Assembly (NCBI GenBank): GCA_029243025.1
Contig: JAQWSU010000005.1
Location: 31,286-95,285 of the forward strand
Reading direction: 5' to 3'
DNA: 64,000 nucleotides
From: Pirellulaceae bacterium
Lineage (GTDB): Bacteria > Planctomycetota > Planctomycetia > Pirellulales > Pirellulaceae
Shown: in pieces, positions 9,886-17,915 of the stretch
Numbering within the stretch: position 1 is the stretch's first letter
Layout: each line of letters opens with the position of its first letter
Translations under genes and position numbers: made by a program
Notes under the pieces: generated by a model
Seen by the model: the letters and a program-made list of their open reading frames with translations, nothing else
Database searches by the model: none
Told to the model about the DNA's origin: nothing

Positions 9886-10638
9886 TTACCGCAGTTGCTC
9901 AACATCAACCAGAGCATTCACGAGTCGGCTTCCGCCCGAGCTTCCTGAATAAGCTTGAATGCCCTGTTTCAAAACGCGAATCCCAAGCTCACGATTTCCG
10001 CGGACTACTAATTCCTCGGCCACTAATTGATATAAAGCCACACTTGCCTGCTCACTGTGCGTCGCCGAGAATTCGGTCAGAGCAGGCAAGACCAAAGACA
10101 AGTCGGCCTGACCCAAATCGATCTCGTGATAAAATCGCAACGCTTGAACCTGATCTAAATCGTCCAACGAACGACTCTGAACCACCTCGGTGCAGATTTC
10201 CAGAAAACTGTCCGAATGAATTGCTGGCTGCATCTGAGCCGCCATGAAATGAATAATCAAATGAGAGAGTCGTGTACGATGCTGGTCCGCAGGCGTCAGA
10301 GCCTCGTTTTGTGAAAGCAACTCAAAAACATGATCTGTTTCCATCACGACTGCTGTTAGCTTTGCCGAGTTGATCGGGTGACGATGCTTTTGCCAGGTGG
10401 CAAATTCCTTCGACACAATCTCATTCAGTGACTCGAAAGTCGATTGCTGCATGGCAAGCGGTGAGACCGGCTTCGCAGCGACTTTCTTCAGCCCAACCAG
10501 ATGTTGTTGCAACGACGCAAGTGAGTCACTGAAGGAATGGGGCGTCATCTTCGAGTACTGATTTGCAGCGAGTGCGACCAGCCCGACCATAACGGCCGGC
10601 ATCAAGCTGCGGAGGTGCGAGTTTTTATTACGACCCAT
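9886..10638 (-). CDS. Hypothetical exported or membrane-anchored protein
   Basis: About 250 residues from the ATG at 10638, which has AGGAG at good spacing. The N-terminus (GRNKNSHLRSLMPAVMVGLVALA) is basic then hydrophobic: a signal anchor or signal peptide. The remainder is helical and Leu/Glu-rich without a recognised domain; the pattern of helix pairs in the second half is vaguely TPR/HEAT-like. It converges on purN with about 20 bp between stops. No function assigned. Confidence 0.65.
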   Translation of the reverse strand: MGRNKNSHLRSLMPAVMVGLVALAANQYSKMTPHSFSDSLASLQQHLVGLKKVAAKPVSPLAMQQSTFESLNEIVSKEFATWQKHRHPINSAKLTAVVMETDHVFELLSQNEALTPADQHRTRLSHLIIHFMAAQMQPAIHSDSFLEICTEVVQSRSLDDLDQVQALRFYHEIDLGQADLSLVLPALTEFSATHSEQASVALYQLVAEELVVRGNRELGIRVLKQGIQAYSGSSGGSRLVNALVDVEQLR

Positions 10639-11137
10639 TTCAAATCTCCTCAACTACTTTCTGATTCATTACAGGACGACCTACAGTCAGTAAAACTGTA
10701 GCTTATCGCTGAAATCAGGACGGCCTCCATTGCCAATCGCCAAGGCCCCGCAAGCCCGTTCCACACGGCCAGGGCTCGGCCGCACTCAGGATGTTTGGCA
10801 AGATGATGCGGCCTCGGGGCCCACCTACTGCTTAATCTTTTGACTGCCCGAACTTGGACATTTTTCAATGTGCGACGCACTTGGACGGATAATGCGGATA
10901 GTAACGTGAGATCGGTGGCAATCGGAGGGCCAGATGGCTCCCAATCCGGCCAGCATCGAAGCGTCCAGCGGTTGGTATCGCAACTCGTCGGCCAGGCTGC
11001 GGAAGGCGTGGAATTCTGCGACAGTTACGCGTCTAGCTCCCCTTTACTTTTGCCCGCACTTTGCCAATCTCCTTAGGGATCCGAGAAAGCTTCCCACCGT
11101 CGCACTCACCAGATTCAAGTGACCGAAGAAACGGTTT
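10639..11137. other. Non-coding or decayed DNA upstream of island
   Basis: About 500 bp with no supportable gene on either strand. The frames present are short and composition is unlike protein. It presumably holds the promoter of the hypothetical gene ending at 9886 and the left junction of the island. Confidence 0.4.
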
Positions 11138-11180
11138 TTGGCGGAGTAGCTCAGTTGGTGAGAGCAGCGGAATCATCATC
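11138..11180 (+). repeat. 5'-half copy of tRNA-Met (candidate attachment site)
   Basis: This 43-base stretch repeats 14121-14163 with two mismatches. It covers the acceptor 5' strand, D arm and anticodon arm through CAT of the intact tRNA-Met at 14123. The match stops just after the anticodon loop and the T arm is missing, so it is not a functional tRNA. Such half-tRNA repeats mark integration sites of mobile elements whose crossover lies in or near the anticodon loop. No integrase gene remains in the interval. Confidence 0.75.
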
Positions 11181-11664
11181 TTGGTAGTCGCAAGTCAAGG
11201 TCCGCAGTTTTCTCTTGTTTCCCCGCACTTTGTGACTCATCCAGCGCACCAAAGAGCACCCGTCATCTCTGGTTGTACCATCGCGATGGTTTATCCCACC
11301 AACATCGCGATGCACGTCCAACAGTCATCCAGGGCACACTGACCAAGGGTTCAGTTTTATCCATGGGGATCGATCAAGTTGGCAGTAGTTTTGGCGTCGC
11401 TCGCCAACGCTGAATTGGCAGATGTCCATGTACCAGTTGCCTCCTGCTCACCAGTGCGGGTCCGTAGCGCGGCCGGGATGGCCTCCATTCCACGAAGGAC
11501 GAAGATCTTGACCGCTCTACCATCGCACGACATAGTCGAGTCTTTGCTTATGACGCCTTTCGTGCACGGAAAACTGGCTTCACATTCCTCAGCGCGACAA
11601 TTTCCGTTTTTGCCGGACTCACACGGCAAGAACACACACACAACCTTTTTCGCGTACTCAACTC
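11181..11664. other. Island DNA without a recognisable gene
   Basis: About 480 bp. A minus-strand open frame of 94 codons (11357-11641) exists, with Cys- and Thr-rich composition, but I recognise nothing in it and see no good ribosome site. Probably decayed sequence. Confidence 0.35.
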
Positions 11665-11832
11665 ATGTCGGATGAAAGACTCCCTGCTGGTATATCTGTG
11701 GTCGTACCTATTTCCAACAGTCGGGACACAATTAAGCTGCTAGTTGACGGGTTGGCAGAAGTGCTGCCGCGGCAAGCACAAACCTTTAAGTAAATTCTGG
11801 TTAACGACGGCTAAAGACTCTTCCATAGAAAA
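11665..11832 (+). pseudogene. Remnant of a family-2 glycosyltransferase, N-terminal end
   Basis: From ATG 11665 the frame reads as the start of a GT2-type glycosyltransferase: GISVVVPISNSRDTIKLLVD, then a stop at 11791 and, still in frame, ILVNDG, followed by another stop at 11812. VVVP-N near the start and a later ILVNDG-S are the first two conserved strands of GT2 GT-A folds. The rest of the enzyme is absent, as the WbqC-like gene follows immediately. It is thus a truncated fragment with two nonsense codons and no catalytic function. Confidence 0.6.
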
Positions 11833-11847
11833 GTGAGGGGTGCCCTG

Positions 11848-12540
11848 ATGAAGTGTGTAATTCACCAACCTTCATATATTCCCTGGCGGGAATATTTCGA
11901 CCAAATTCAGCAAGCGGATGTCTTTGTATTCTACGACGACGTACAGTACGACAAATATGGATGGAGAAACCGGATCAAGACAAACGACGGTTCAAAGTGG
12001 TTGACTATCCCCATCCACAGCAAGAGAGCAACCGATGGGGTCCCCACCATCAATCAGATTCGAATCGACTGGGACAAGCATTGGTCACGTTCTCATTACA
12101 AGACCATTCGCCAGTCTTAGAGTAAGGCACCTTACCGGGTAGAATACCAGGCGTTCTTGGAAGAGTTCTACCAGCATCGTACAGAGCTACTAGCCGATTT
12201 CATCATCGACTTGACAGTAACAGTTGCGGAGTGGCTGGGAATCAAAGGAACTAGCTTCATGCGATCCTCGTCTCTCCCAGCTGAGGGGCAGAAGTCTGAC
12301 CGATTGCTCAGCATCTTGCAACATCTGGGTGCCGACCACTACATCTCCGGTCCCTCCGCGAAATCCTACATGGAAATGCAGAAGTCCGAGGGTATCAAAG
12401 TCGAGTACATGGCCTACGATTATCCGGCGTACCCTCAACTGCACGGGGATTACGAACCGCAGGTCTCGGTCTTAGATTTGTTGTTCATGGTCGGTCCGAA
12501 CGCGGACAGGTACATATGGAGCAAAGAGGTACCGCGATGA
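11848..12540 (+). pseudogene. WbqC-family protein interrupted by one in-frame TAG
   Basis: One frame from ATG 11848 to TGA 12538-12540 encodes a full-length (~230 codon) WbqC-like protein: CVIHQPSYIPWREYFDQI at the N-terminus, then VFYDDVQYDKYGWRNR and WLTIPI, typical of the family. The only lesion is TAG at 12118-12120, where a Tyr (TAT/TAC) is likely ancestral, judging by the one-base change needed. The frame resumes cleanly as SKAPYR...EFYQHRTELLADF. WbqC proteins occur in surface-polysaccharide loci and are thought to act in amino-sugar or glycine transfer steps. The TGA overlaps the next gene's ATG. Either it is a recent pseudogene or amber suppression occurs; the first is more likely. 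Confidence 0.72.
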
Positions 12541-13154
12541 GAAAGATCGGTTATGTTGGATTTGGAGATGTGGGCCGACAAATTCAGGCCTTTGTGCCTG
12601 TGGCGTGGAGCGATGAAATTCATGAGCTCTTCTTCGATGACGAATTGTGGGAGAAAAGGGCTTCAAACAGTTTCGCTTTTTCTTCGTACTCAGACGATGA
12701 GTTTGGCGATTGCGAGTTTTTTGTGTGCCTGGGCTACAAGCATTTGCCGAGACGGGCTGAGATCTGCTCGTATCTTAAAAACTCAGGTAGAAGCCTGCCA
12801 AACCTAATTCATCCAACGAGCTATATCCACCCCCGGGCAAATCTTAGTGAAGGGGTTGTCGTTTATCCCCACTGCATAGTTGACAAAGGAGTAAGCATCG
12901 AAGACGGCGTTGTTGTATCTCACGATTCGGTAATCGAGAAGTGCTGTTTCCTCGCTCCTCGTGTGTGCATTTCTGGATTCTGCAACATAGGATCGTGCTC
13001 ATTCCTCGGCACGGGAACGGTTACTGCGAACGGGATGCATGTGGGTAAGGAATGCACGATCGGCATTGGGACGGTGGTAACGAAAAACGTTCCACACGGC
13101 ACCAGCTGCATTGGCAATCCGATGCGGTTGTTATCACGTCATCTGTCTTTGTGA
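12537..13154 (+). CDS. NeuD-like sugar O-acyltransferase
   Basis: About 205 residues from ATG 12537 (AGAGG 8 bp upstream; ATGA overlap with the WbqC-like stop, so coupled). The N-terminal ~85 residues form a Rossmann-like PglD/NeuD domain (IGYVGFGDVGRQIQAF). The C-terminal part has left-handed beta-helix hexapeptide repeats (PRANLSEGVVVYPHCIVDKG, SIEDGVVVSHDSVI). The His in SHDSVI is at the place of the catalytic base. It would acetylate a sugar nucleotide or surface glycan, with acetyl-CoA as donor. It is the only apparently intact gene of the island. Confidence 0.82.
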   Translation: MRKIGYVGFGDVGRQIQAFVPVAWSDEIHELFFDDELWEKRASNSFAFSSYSDDEFGDCEFFVCLGYKHLPRRAEICSYLKNSGRSLPNLIHPTSYIHPRANLSEGVVVYPHCIVDKGVSIEDGVVVSHDSVIEKCCFLAPRVCISGFCNIGSCSFLGTGTVTANGMHVGKECTIGIGTVVTKNVPHGTSCIGNPMRLLSRHLSL

Positions 13155-13173
13155 CCAAAGGACTCAAGCGACA

Positions 13174-13371
13174 TTAAAACGCTTTCGATGGGGATGGCGA
13201 TGTCAAATTTTCTGTGGAGCGTGCGGGCAGACCGCCTGCGGTCCATTGGTTGTCGTAGAACGGATTCGTTCGATGGGCTGACTCAACAATTCGCATGACG
13301 GCTTGTCGATGTGCTTCACGTTTCCAATCGTGCGTGTCTTGTTGCGGTTGATCTTTCTTTTCTTCACTCAT
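13174..13371 (-). CDS. Small hypothetical protein
   Basis: 65 residues from ATG 13371, with a purine-rich GAGAG stretch upstream. It is charged and hydrophilic (SEEKKDQPQQDTHDWKREAH, then AVMRIVESAHRTNPFYDNQW). No family recognised. A longer in-frame start exists upstream but would add Ser/Thr/Pro-rich, unlikely sequence. It lies inside the tRNA-bounded island and could be an element cargo or phage-type gene. Low confidence. Confidence 0.35.
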   Translation of the reverse strand: MSEEKKDQPQQDTHDWKREAHRQAVMRIVESAHRTNPFYDNQWTAGGLPARSTENLTSPSPSKAF

Positions 13372-14120
13372 GGTAATATTCTCTTCTCGTACAAGAAATA
13401 AGCCCACAGAGGGCGGTGGTAATGAAGCGGGCACCTGGACAACAGGTAATTCCGCGCGACATCGACGCACACGCGTGCCGGTTGTTGACGTAGTAGATGG
13501 CACCGCCACCCGAGGCCGCGAATTATCGCAGCGTGATGTCTGAGGTTATTCGTGCCCTGGCCTTGCAGCAGGGCAAGAATCATCCTCCTTGATACGAGAT
13601 GAGAGTTGTTTTCGGATTGCGACTTGTTCGGCAGCGGTCAACTCGACCGGCTTGATCCAGCCGTCGCTGGTAACCATGAACATTCGATTCACTTCGGGGA
13701 AGCGAATCCTCCCGGACCCCTCATGTTAGCGACAGCGGTACACTTACCGCTGAAGCCGATTTCAAATCCAAGATTGTTCAATTCGCGACGGATGCGCTTG
13801 TCGTCTGAAGACATTTGTTTGATGGCATCCACCAATCACCGGATAAAGTTCCTGATGAAGACTACGATCGGAACAAAGAATCCTGCAACTTGTCTGTACG
13901 GCCCGCGTTTCAAATAATCTTTCAGGTCACTCACAGGCCCGCATCCCCAGTAGATCATCCATGATGTTGCGCTGTGAGGTACGATTACCGAGAACGCGGT
14001 TGTACCATCGGATTGCATCTGCGGTTGCACCATCGCATTCACCATCTCATAATGTAAAATCTGTACTGGTTACTTCGAGCACAGCTCGACAACTACCTGT
14101 TTTCAAATGATTTTCTAAAC
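13372..14120 (-). other. Island DNA with several short minus-strand frames
   Basis: A chain of short minus-strand frames: about 69 codons ending at 13836 (with hydrophobic C-terminus GFFVPIVVFIRNFIR), 41 codons from ATG 13814 (MSSDDKRIRRELNNLGFEIG), and a frame at about 13560-13700 containing MVTSDGWIKPVELTAAEQ. The first and second are in the same frame, separated by TGA and nine codons. They look like real coding DNA (amphipathic, Lys/Arg/Glu-rich), perhaps small phage or element genes or one decayed gene. I cannot assign families. Confidence 0.35.
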
Positions 14121-14122
14121 TT

Positions 14123-14196
14123 GGCGGAGTAGCTCAGTTGGTTAGAGCAGCGGAATCATAATCCGCGTGTCGGGGGTTCGAATCCCTCCTCCGCTA
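14123..14196 (+). tRNA. tRNA-Met (anticodon CAT)
   Basis: A 74-base cloverleaf: acceptor GGCGGAG paired with CTCCGCT (first pair G-T), D arm AGCTCAGTTGGTTAGAGC, anticodon stem GCGGA/TCCGC with loop ATCATAA (CAT), T arm GGGGG-TTCGAAT-CCCTC, discriminator A, no encoded CCA. The paired first position means it is not the initiator. tRNA-Ile2, which is also CAT and modified to lysidine, cannot be excluded. It bounds the island on the right. Confidence 0.95.
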
Positions 14197-14533
14197 CTAC
14201 CCCCGTTTTCTGCTCATCCCTTAAAACAAGTGGTCAAAGTGCCGCCATCGCCTTAAGTCCTTTCGTGCTGTTACCTTTATGAGACAGTTATGAGACACTT
14301 GCAGGGTGCGAATGAGGGTGCGGATTTTAAGCCGCTTGCGAGATCCGCACCCTAACGGTCAAAATGCGCACCCTCATGGTGTTTTGAACTCGCAAAATAA
14401 GTGGTTAAAATATTGGGTACTCCGCATTGATATGCCGAACACCTGATATTCGAGAAACCCGCCGATTATCGTCATCAGGTTCTCTTTAAGGGACGTCTAC
14501 ACTCACTCTACTGGCTACAGGAGCAGAACTTGC
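14197..14533. other. Intergenic between tRNA and membrane protein
   Basis: About 340 bp without a gene. Apart from the inverted-repeat cluster described separately, it holds two similar 16-base stretches, one at about 14223 (AAAACAAGTGGTCAAA) and one near 14395 (CAAAATAAGTGGTTAA). These may be another repeat pair flanking the cluster. Confidence 0.45.
14303..14377. repeat. Inverted-repeat cluster downstream of tRNA
   Basis: Four copies of a core GGGTGCG: 14303-14310 and 14312-14325 forward; 14343-14353 and 14367-14377 reversed. ATGAGGGTGCG (14312) is an 11-bp perfect inverted partner of CGCACCCTCAT (14367), and AGGGTGCGGAT is an 11-bp partner of ATCCGCACCCT (14343). No T tail follows, so it is not a simple terminator. 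Because it lies about 107 bp past the tRNA boundary, protein-binding sites of an integrative element are possible. Confidence 0.6.
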
Positions 14534-15235
14534 ATGGCCACTCTCGGGGGAATTGTTGGACTACTGGCTATCCTTGGCCTGATCGCCGCCATCATCCTCC
14601 GCACACGCTACTACGAAAGAAAGCGAACTGAGGCCATGGCCGCGGCAGCCGCAGAAATCGGGCTCGAATTCTCTGCTGATCAGGAGGACGCCCTGGTCGA
14701 AACGCTCCAAGTCTTCGCCCTCTTCACCAAGGGGCATAGACGTAAGATGCGCAACCTGATGACCGCCGAGACCGAGTTGGTAACCCTCACCATCTTCGAC
14801 TACCGGTTTACCACCAGTGGCGGCGAGCATTCAACGACCCACCATCAAACTGTCATCTTGATGCAGTCGGATTCGCTTGACTTGCCAAGGTTCCGGCTCA
14901 AGCCAGAACGATTTTTCGATAAAGTCGGAGCAGCGATCGGATTCCAGGACATCGACTTTGATGAGAACCCGGAGTTCTCTCAGGCATTCACTCTGAAGGG
15001 GGATGACGAACCGGCCATTCGAACTTTCTTCGACCAAGAGATGCTGGCGGAATTCGTCAAACACCAGGGAGTCGCCGTGGAAAGTGATCGCGGTCTCTTT
15101 ATCTATTACCAGACCGGGCGAAAAAAACCGGAGGAAATCCGCCAATTCATGACCGATGGCTACGCAATCTATTCCGCTTTCGCGGAACGCCTGGAACGCT
15201 CGGCGGCTGATTTTTTCACAGCCTTCTCCGCGTAA
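14534..15235 (+). CDS. Hypothetical single-pass membrane protein
   Basis: 233 residues. ATG 14534 has AGGAG upstream. The N-terminus is a membrane anchor (GLLAILGLIAAIILRTRYYE) followed by a basic stop-transfer. The soluble part contains strands around LVTLTIFDYRFTTSGGEHST and RLKPERFFDKVGAAIGF, resembling the many bacterial 'DUF3137-like' proteins with a short anchor and a globular cytoplasmic domain. No catalytic motif seen. It converges with the next gene and overlaps it by about 20 bp. Confidence 0.8.
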   Translation: MATLGGIVGLLAILGLIAAIILRTRYYERKRTEAMAAAAAEIGLEFSADQEDALVETLQVFALFTKGHRRKMRNLMTAETELVTLTIFDYRFTTSGGEHSTTHHQTVILMQSDSLDLPRFRLKPERFFDKVGAAIGFQDIDFDENPEFSQAFTLKGDDEPAIRTFFDQEMLAEFVKHQGVAVESDRGLFIYYQTGRKKPEEIRQFMTDGYAIYSAFAERLERSAADFFTAFSA

Positions 15236-16442
15236 GGGCCCACAACATGGTCAACCAAACCGCACACGCAAATGTAGGTTCGGGAACAGCAGCGGCCATT
15301 GGCCGTTCGCCGGCCTCGTAGCCGCCATCCGCAAAGGCCAAAACCATGTCACCGCTGCCGAACATGCGATCACCATTCCAGTCGCCTTCGCCCCAATCGG
15401 CATTTCCACCATTTTCATATTTTCCCGCGCTGAAAACGGTAACTAAGTCGCCCGAATTAAAAAGCCCGTCCAAGTTAGCGTCGCCGAACCACGTCCCCTT
15501 GAGGACCGTAACCCAGACCGTTCGGTCCTGGTCATTTACAAAATTGTCAGAGTTGACGTCAAACTCAGGCACATTGTTTCCGGCGCGCACCTCCGCTGAA
15601 AGTGCATCGATATCGTCCGTGTCCAGCATTTCATTTCCGTTAAAATCGCCCGAGGGTCGCACCGGCCTCATGGCGATGGCAATGTGGTTGTTGATCTGCT
15701 CTTCGCTCAATCCATGCGGATAGATCGCGATTTCATCGAGCACGCCGTCCCAAGCAAAACCGCTATCGGGACCACGCGTCCGGGCTAGGTACCACAGTCC
15801 GTCGTCGCCACCAGCATCCCCAAGCACGCCGCTGAGGGCAATCGAATTCCCAGGCACACCATCGAGGTAAACGGTGCCCATTTCATCCGCATAGACTCCG
15901 ACAACGTGGTGCCATTCTCCTCGTGACATGGTTTGATCGCTGTTCGGCCCAGCAAAACCATTAACATCGTTGCGAAGTGGAAATTGAAGAAAGTCGTTTA
16001 ACTCCGCAGTCACGTCCAGCTCGTAGCTGCCGTCCCACCGAGCAATAACGGGAGCAAAGCTGCTGGACGAGTCCACGTCCAGATTAACCCAAGCTTCGAC
16101 CGTAATCTCATCACCAGGATGTTGAGGTGTGCCGAGGGCTACGTGAGTCCCGTTGGCTCCGTCAAAACGTGATGCTTTGCCGAGGCCGGGAAACGCGCTA
16201 GGTACACCTAGCGTGACACCCCCTTCGTACAGGCCTGGATTGTTGGTTTGAGCCGGAACGCTACCGTTGGCTGGTTGATCAGGAATCTCATCTTTGGCTA
16301 GCTGATCGGTCGCCGTTTCCTCAAATCGCCAGTAGTGAATCGCGCCATCGGAGATCACCTGCTCGGCATACGTCTGAGCAAATGCATCCAGACACATTAG
16401 CATCAAGATTGCAAGGCTGGCACAGCAAGATCGAATCATCAT
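15216..16442 (-). CDS. Exported LamG-domain protein with dockerin-like repeats and PEP-CTERM tail
   Basis: About 408 residues from ATG 16442 (GGAG at 7-bp spacing; an upstream in-frame start lacks a ribosome site). A signal peptide (IRSCCASLAILMLMCLDAFA) is followed by a LamG/concanavalin-like domain (about 35-265; AIHYWRFEET, ITVEAWVNLD, WHHVVGVYAD). Then come two EF-hand-like dockerin segments (GDFNGNEMLDTDDIDAL and GDANLDGLFNSGDLVTVF with partner EGDWNGDRMFGSGDMVLAF). The end is VPEPTFACAVWLTMLWALTR, a PEP-CTERM sorting signal. It would be secreted and processed by an exosortase. LamG domains bind carbohydrates; the ligand is unknown. Confidence 0.85.
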   Translation of the reverse strand: MMIRSCCASLAILMLMCLDAFAQTYAEQVISDGAIHYWRFEETATDQLAKDEIPDQPANGSVPAQTNNPGLYEGGVTLGVPSAFPGLGKASRFDGANGTHVALGTPQHPGDEITVEAWVNLDVDSSSSFAPVIARWDGSYELDVTAELNDFLQFPLRNDVNGFAGPNSDQTMSRGEWHHVVGVYADEMGTVYLDGVPGNSIALSGVLGDAGGDDGLWYLARTRGPDSGFAWDGVLDEIAIYPHGLSEEQINNHIAIAMRPVRPSGDFNGNEMLDTDDIDALSAEVRAGNNVPEFDVNSDNFVNDQDRTVWVTVLKGTWFGDANLDGLFNSGDLVTVFSAGKYENGGNADWGEGDWNGDRMFGSGDMVLAFADGGYEAGERPMAAAVPEPTFACAVWLTMLWALTRRRL

Positions 16443-16888
16443 TGCATCGCTCCAAATTCTTCGGGCCATCGCATGTCCATTTCAAACAGTTGCGTGAAAG
16501 ACGGCACGAAAGCTGCTGTAAAAAGGACCGGAAAACTTTCTTGTCTTGGACTAGCGCTACCCCTTAAGATATCAGGCTATCAAGGCAAATGTCGATTGAA
16601 AATCTGAAGGCGAACTCAAGTTGGGCCGCACCGATGATAGTCGCCATCTTTGAGTAAAGCATCGCTTCGATGCCTGCAGTAAACGTTCGTTAGTCGCGAC
16701 CGTGCCGCCACACCCTGGGAAAAGGCGGTAACCTACACGGAGCTGTCGCAAATCCCCATCTCGTCAATCAAAACCCCGAGAACTCATGCGAGATGCCGAG
16801 TAGACCACCCAGCTGTGCCTGGGCGAGCCGCTTGAGCGATGACACCTTGGAAGCTGCCCTTGCGTGCAAATGGTCACCGCCTACCTAT
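16443..16888. other. No gene seen
   Basis: About 445 bp with no protein-like frame. It probably contains the promoter of the LamG gene on the minus strand and decayed sequence toward the VOC fragment. Confidence 0.4.
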
Positions 16889-17455
16889 TCAGCTGGTGCT
16901 GATGAGCGTGGCCTTCTGGATGTTGGTAATTGGAATTCCAAAGAGCGTCGCGAGTCGTTCCGCATGCTCGCGGCGGATGTCCATTTTTCGGTCACCAATC
17001 GAGTCAGTGGTACCTTCCCCGTTCGTGATGGTGCTTTCATGGTTGAAGTCGGTCACGGCTGTCGTCTTTTCGGTAAGTCGCTTGAGCAGGAACGGAACGA
17101 AAACGTACGGTAGACAAATGCATCGTGGCACACGTTGGCTATACAGCTCTACTAAACGCCCATCGGGACCGGCAACGACAGCCATGTATCCCCATTTTGT
17201 TTGCTTGGGTGATTTGATTACGCGACAACCGGTCGACTTAAGAGACGCGACCGTTTTGTCAACATCGCCAATCCCGAAGCCGAGACGAGTGGTGTGATCA
17301 GCCGACCTTTCTGCGGGTAAAGGATAGATTTCCACAACAGTTCCTCCGATTTTTTGCCGCGCGATCCGCATGCATAACCCACTGCGGCTAATCCGAAATT
17401 TAAACCGCGGTAGACTGTAAACGTCGATCCTCATGCTAAGACAAGGTGATATCAA
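16889..17455 (-). pseudogene. Fragment of a VOC/glyoxalase-family protein
   Basis: The 188-codon frame contains a VOC-family C-terminal half only (roughly residues 37-107, about 17135-17347): GGTVVEIYPLPAERSADHTT, then LGFGIGDVDKTVASLK, then DPDGR-like GPDGRLVELYSQ. The N-terminal half with the first metal ligand is absent, and the last ~80 residues are unlike the family. It is therefore a remnant rather than an active dioxygenase or glyoxalase. Confidence 0.6.
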
Positions 17456-17781
17456 AAAAGCATCTTCACTCCGAGCGACGGCAGTTTCTCAAGCTGAGCG
17501 CCAAGGCGACTGTCGTGGCAGGAGCTTCTGGTGAGGCTGACAATGTTCAAAACACCGACCCCGTCTGGGCACCTAAATCGACGGCGCTGGCCGGTGAAAA
17601 CCTGATGCTTGCCCTGCGAGCTTTGGGGTTCGACAGTTGTCCGCTAAAAGGGATCGATACAACCCGCATTCGAAAGCTGCTGCCTCTGCCACGTGCGGCG
17701 GAAGTCTGCCTGGCTGTCTCCGCAGCTAACATTTTTCTGGAAAAAGGTCCGTGGCGGGGTGAAAGATTGAACCGTTCATAG
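17446..17781 (+). pseudogene. Fragment: Tat-like leader joined to nitroreductase C-terminus
   Basis: 111 codons. Residues 10-28 (ERRQFLKLSAKATVVAGA) look like a Tat leader with RRQFLK. Residues about 39-95 (PKSTALAGENLMLALRALGF, then TTRIRKLLPLPRAAEVCLAV) match the C-terminal FMN-binding part of nitroreductase-family proteins. The catalytic N-terminal part is missing, so two unrelated pieces are joined: a chimeric remnant. It overlaps the VOC remnant by 10 bp on the opposite strand. Confidence 0.55.
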
Positions 17782-17915
17782 AATGAAACAATCTTCCTCT
17801 TGGAAGACGAGTTTCCGACGAGCACAAATGGTTATTTGTTTTTAAAAAATTGACACTTGCGGTTGGCCTTCTTAAGATGGTCTCGCTATGGCTTTCGCAA
17901 CTGAGGACAAATGCA

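Noticed and set aside
11357..11641. Minus-strand 94-codon frame as a gene
   Set aside because: Composition, start context and lack of recognisable motifs do not support it.
12118..12120. Amber codon as pyrrolysine
   Set aside because: No evidence of Pyl machinery in the window, and simple nonsense mutation in a decayed island is more likely.
13830..13840. In-frame TGA in the island as a second Sec codon
   Set aside because: No SECIS-like hairpin follows the TGA and the frames on both sides are short and unassigned.
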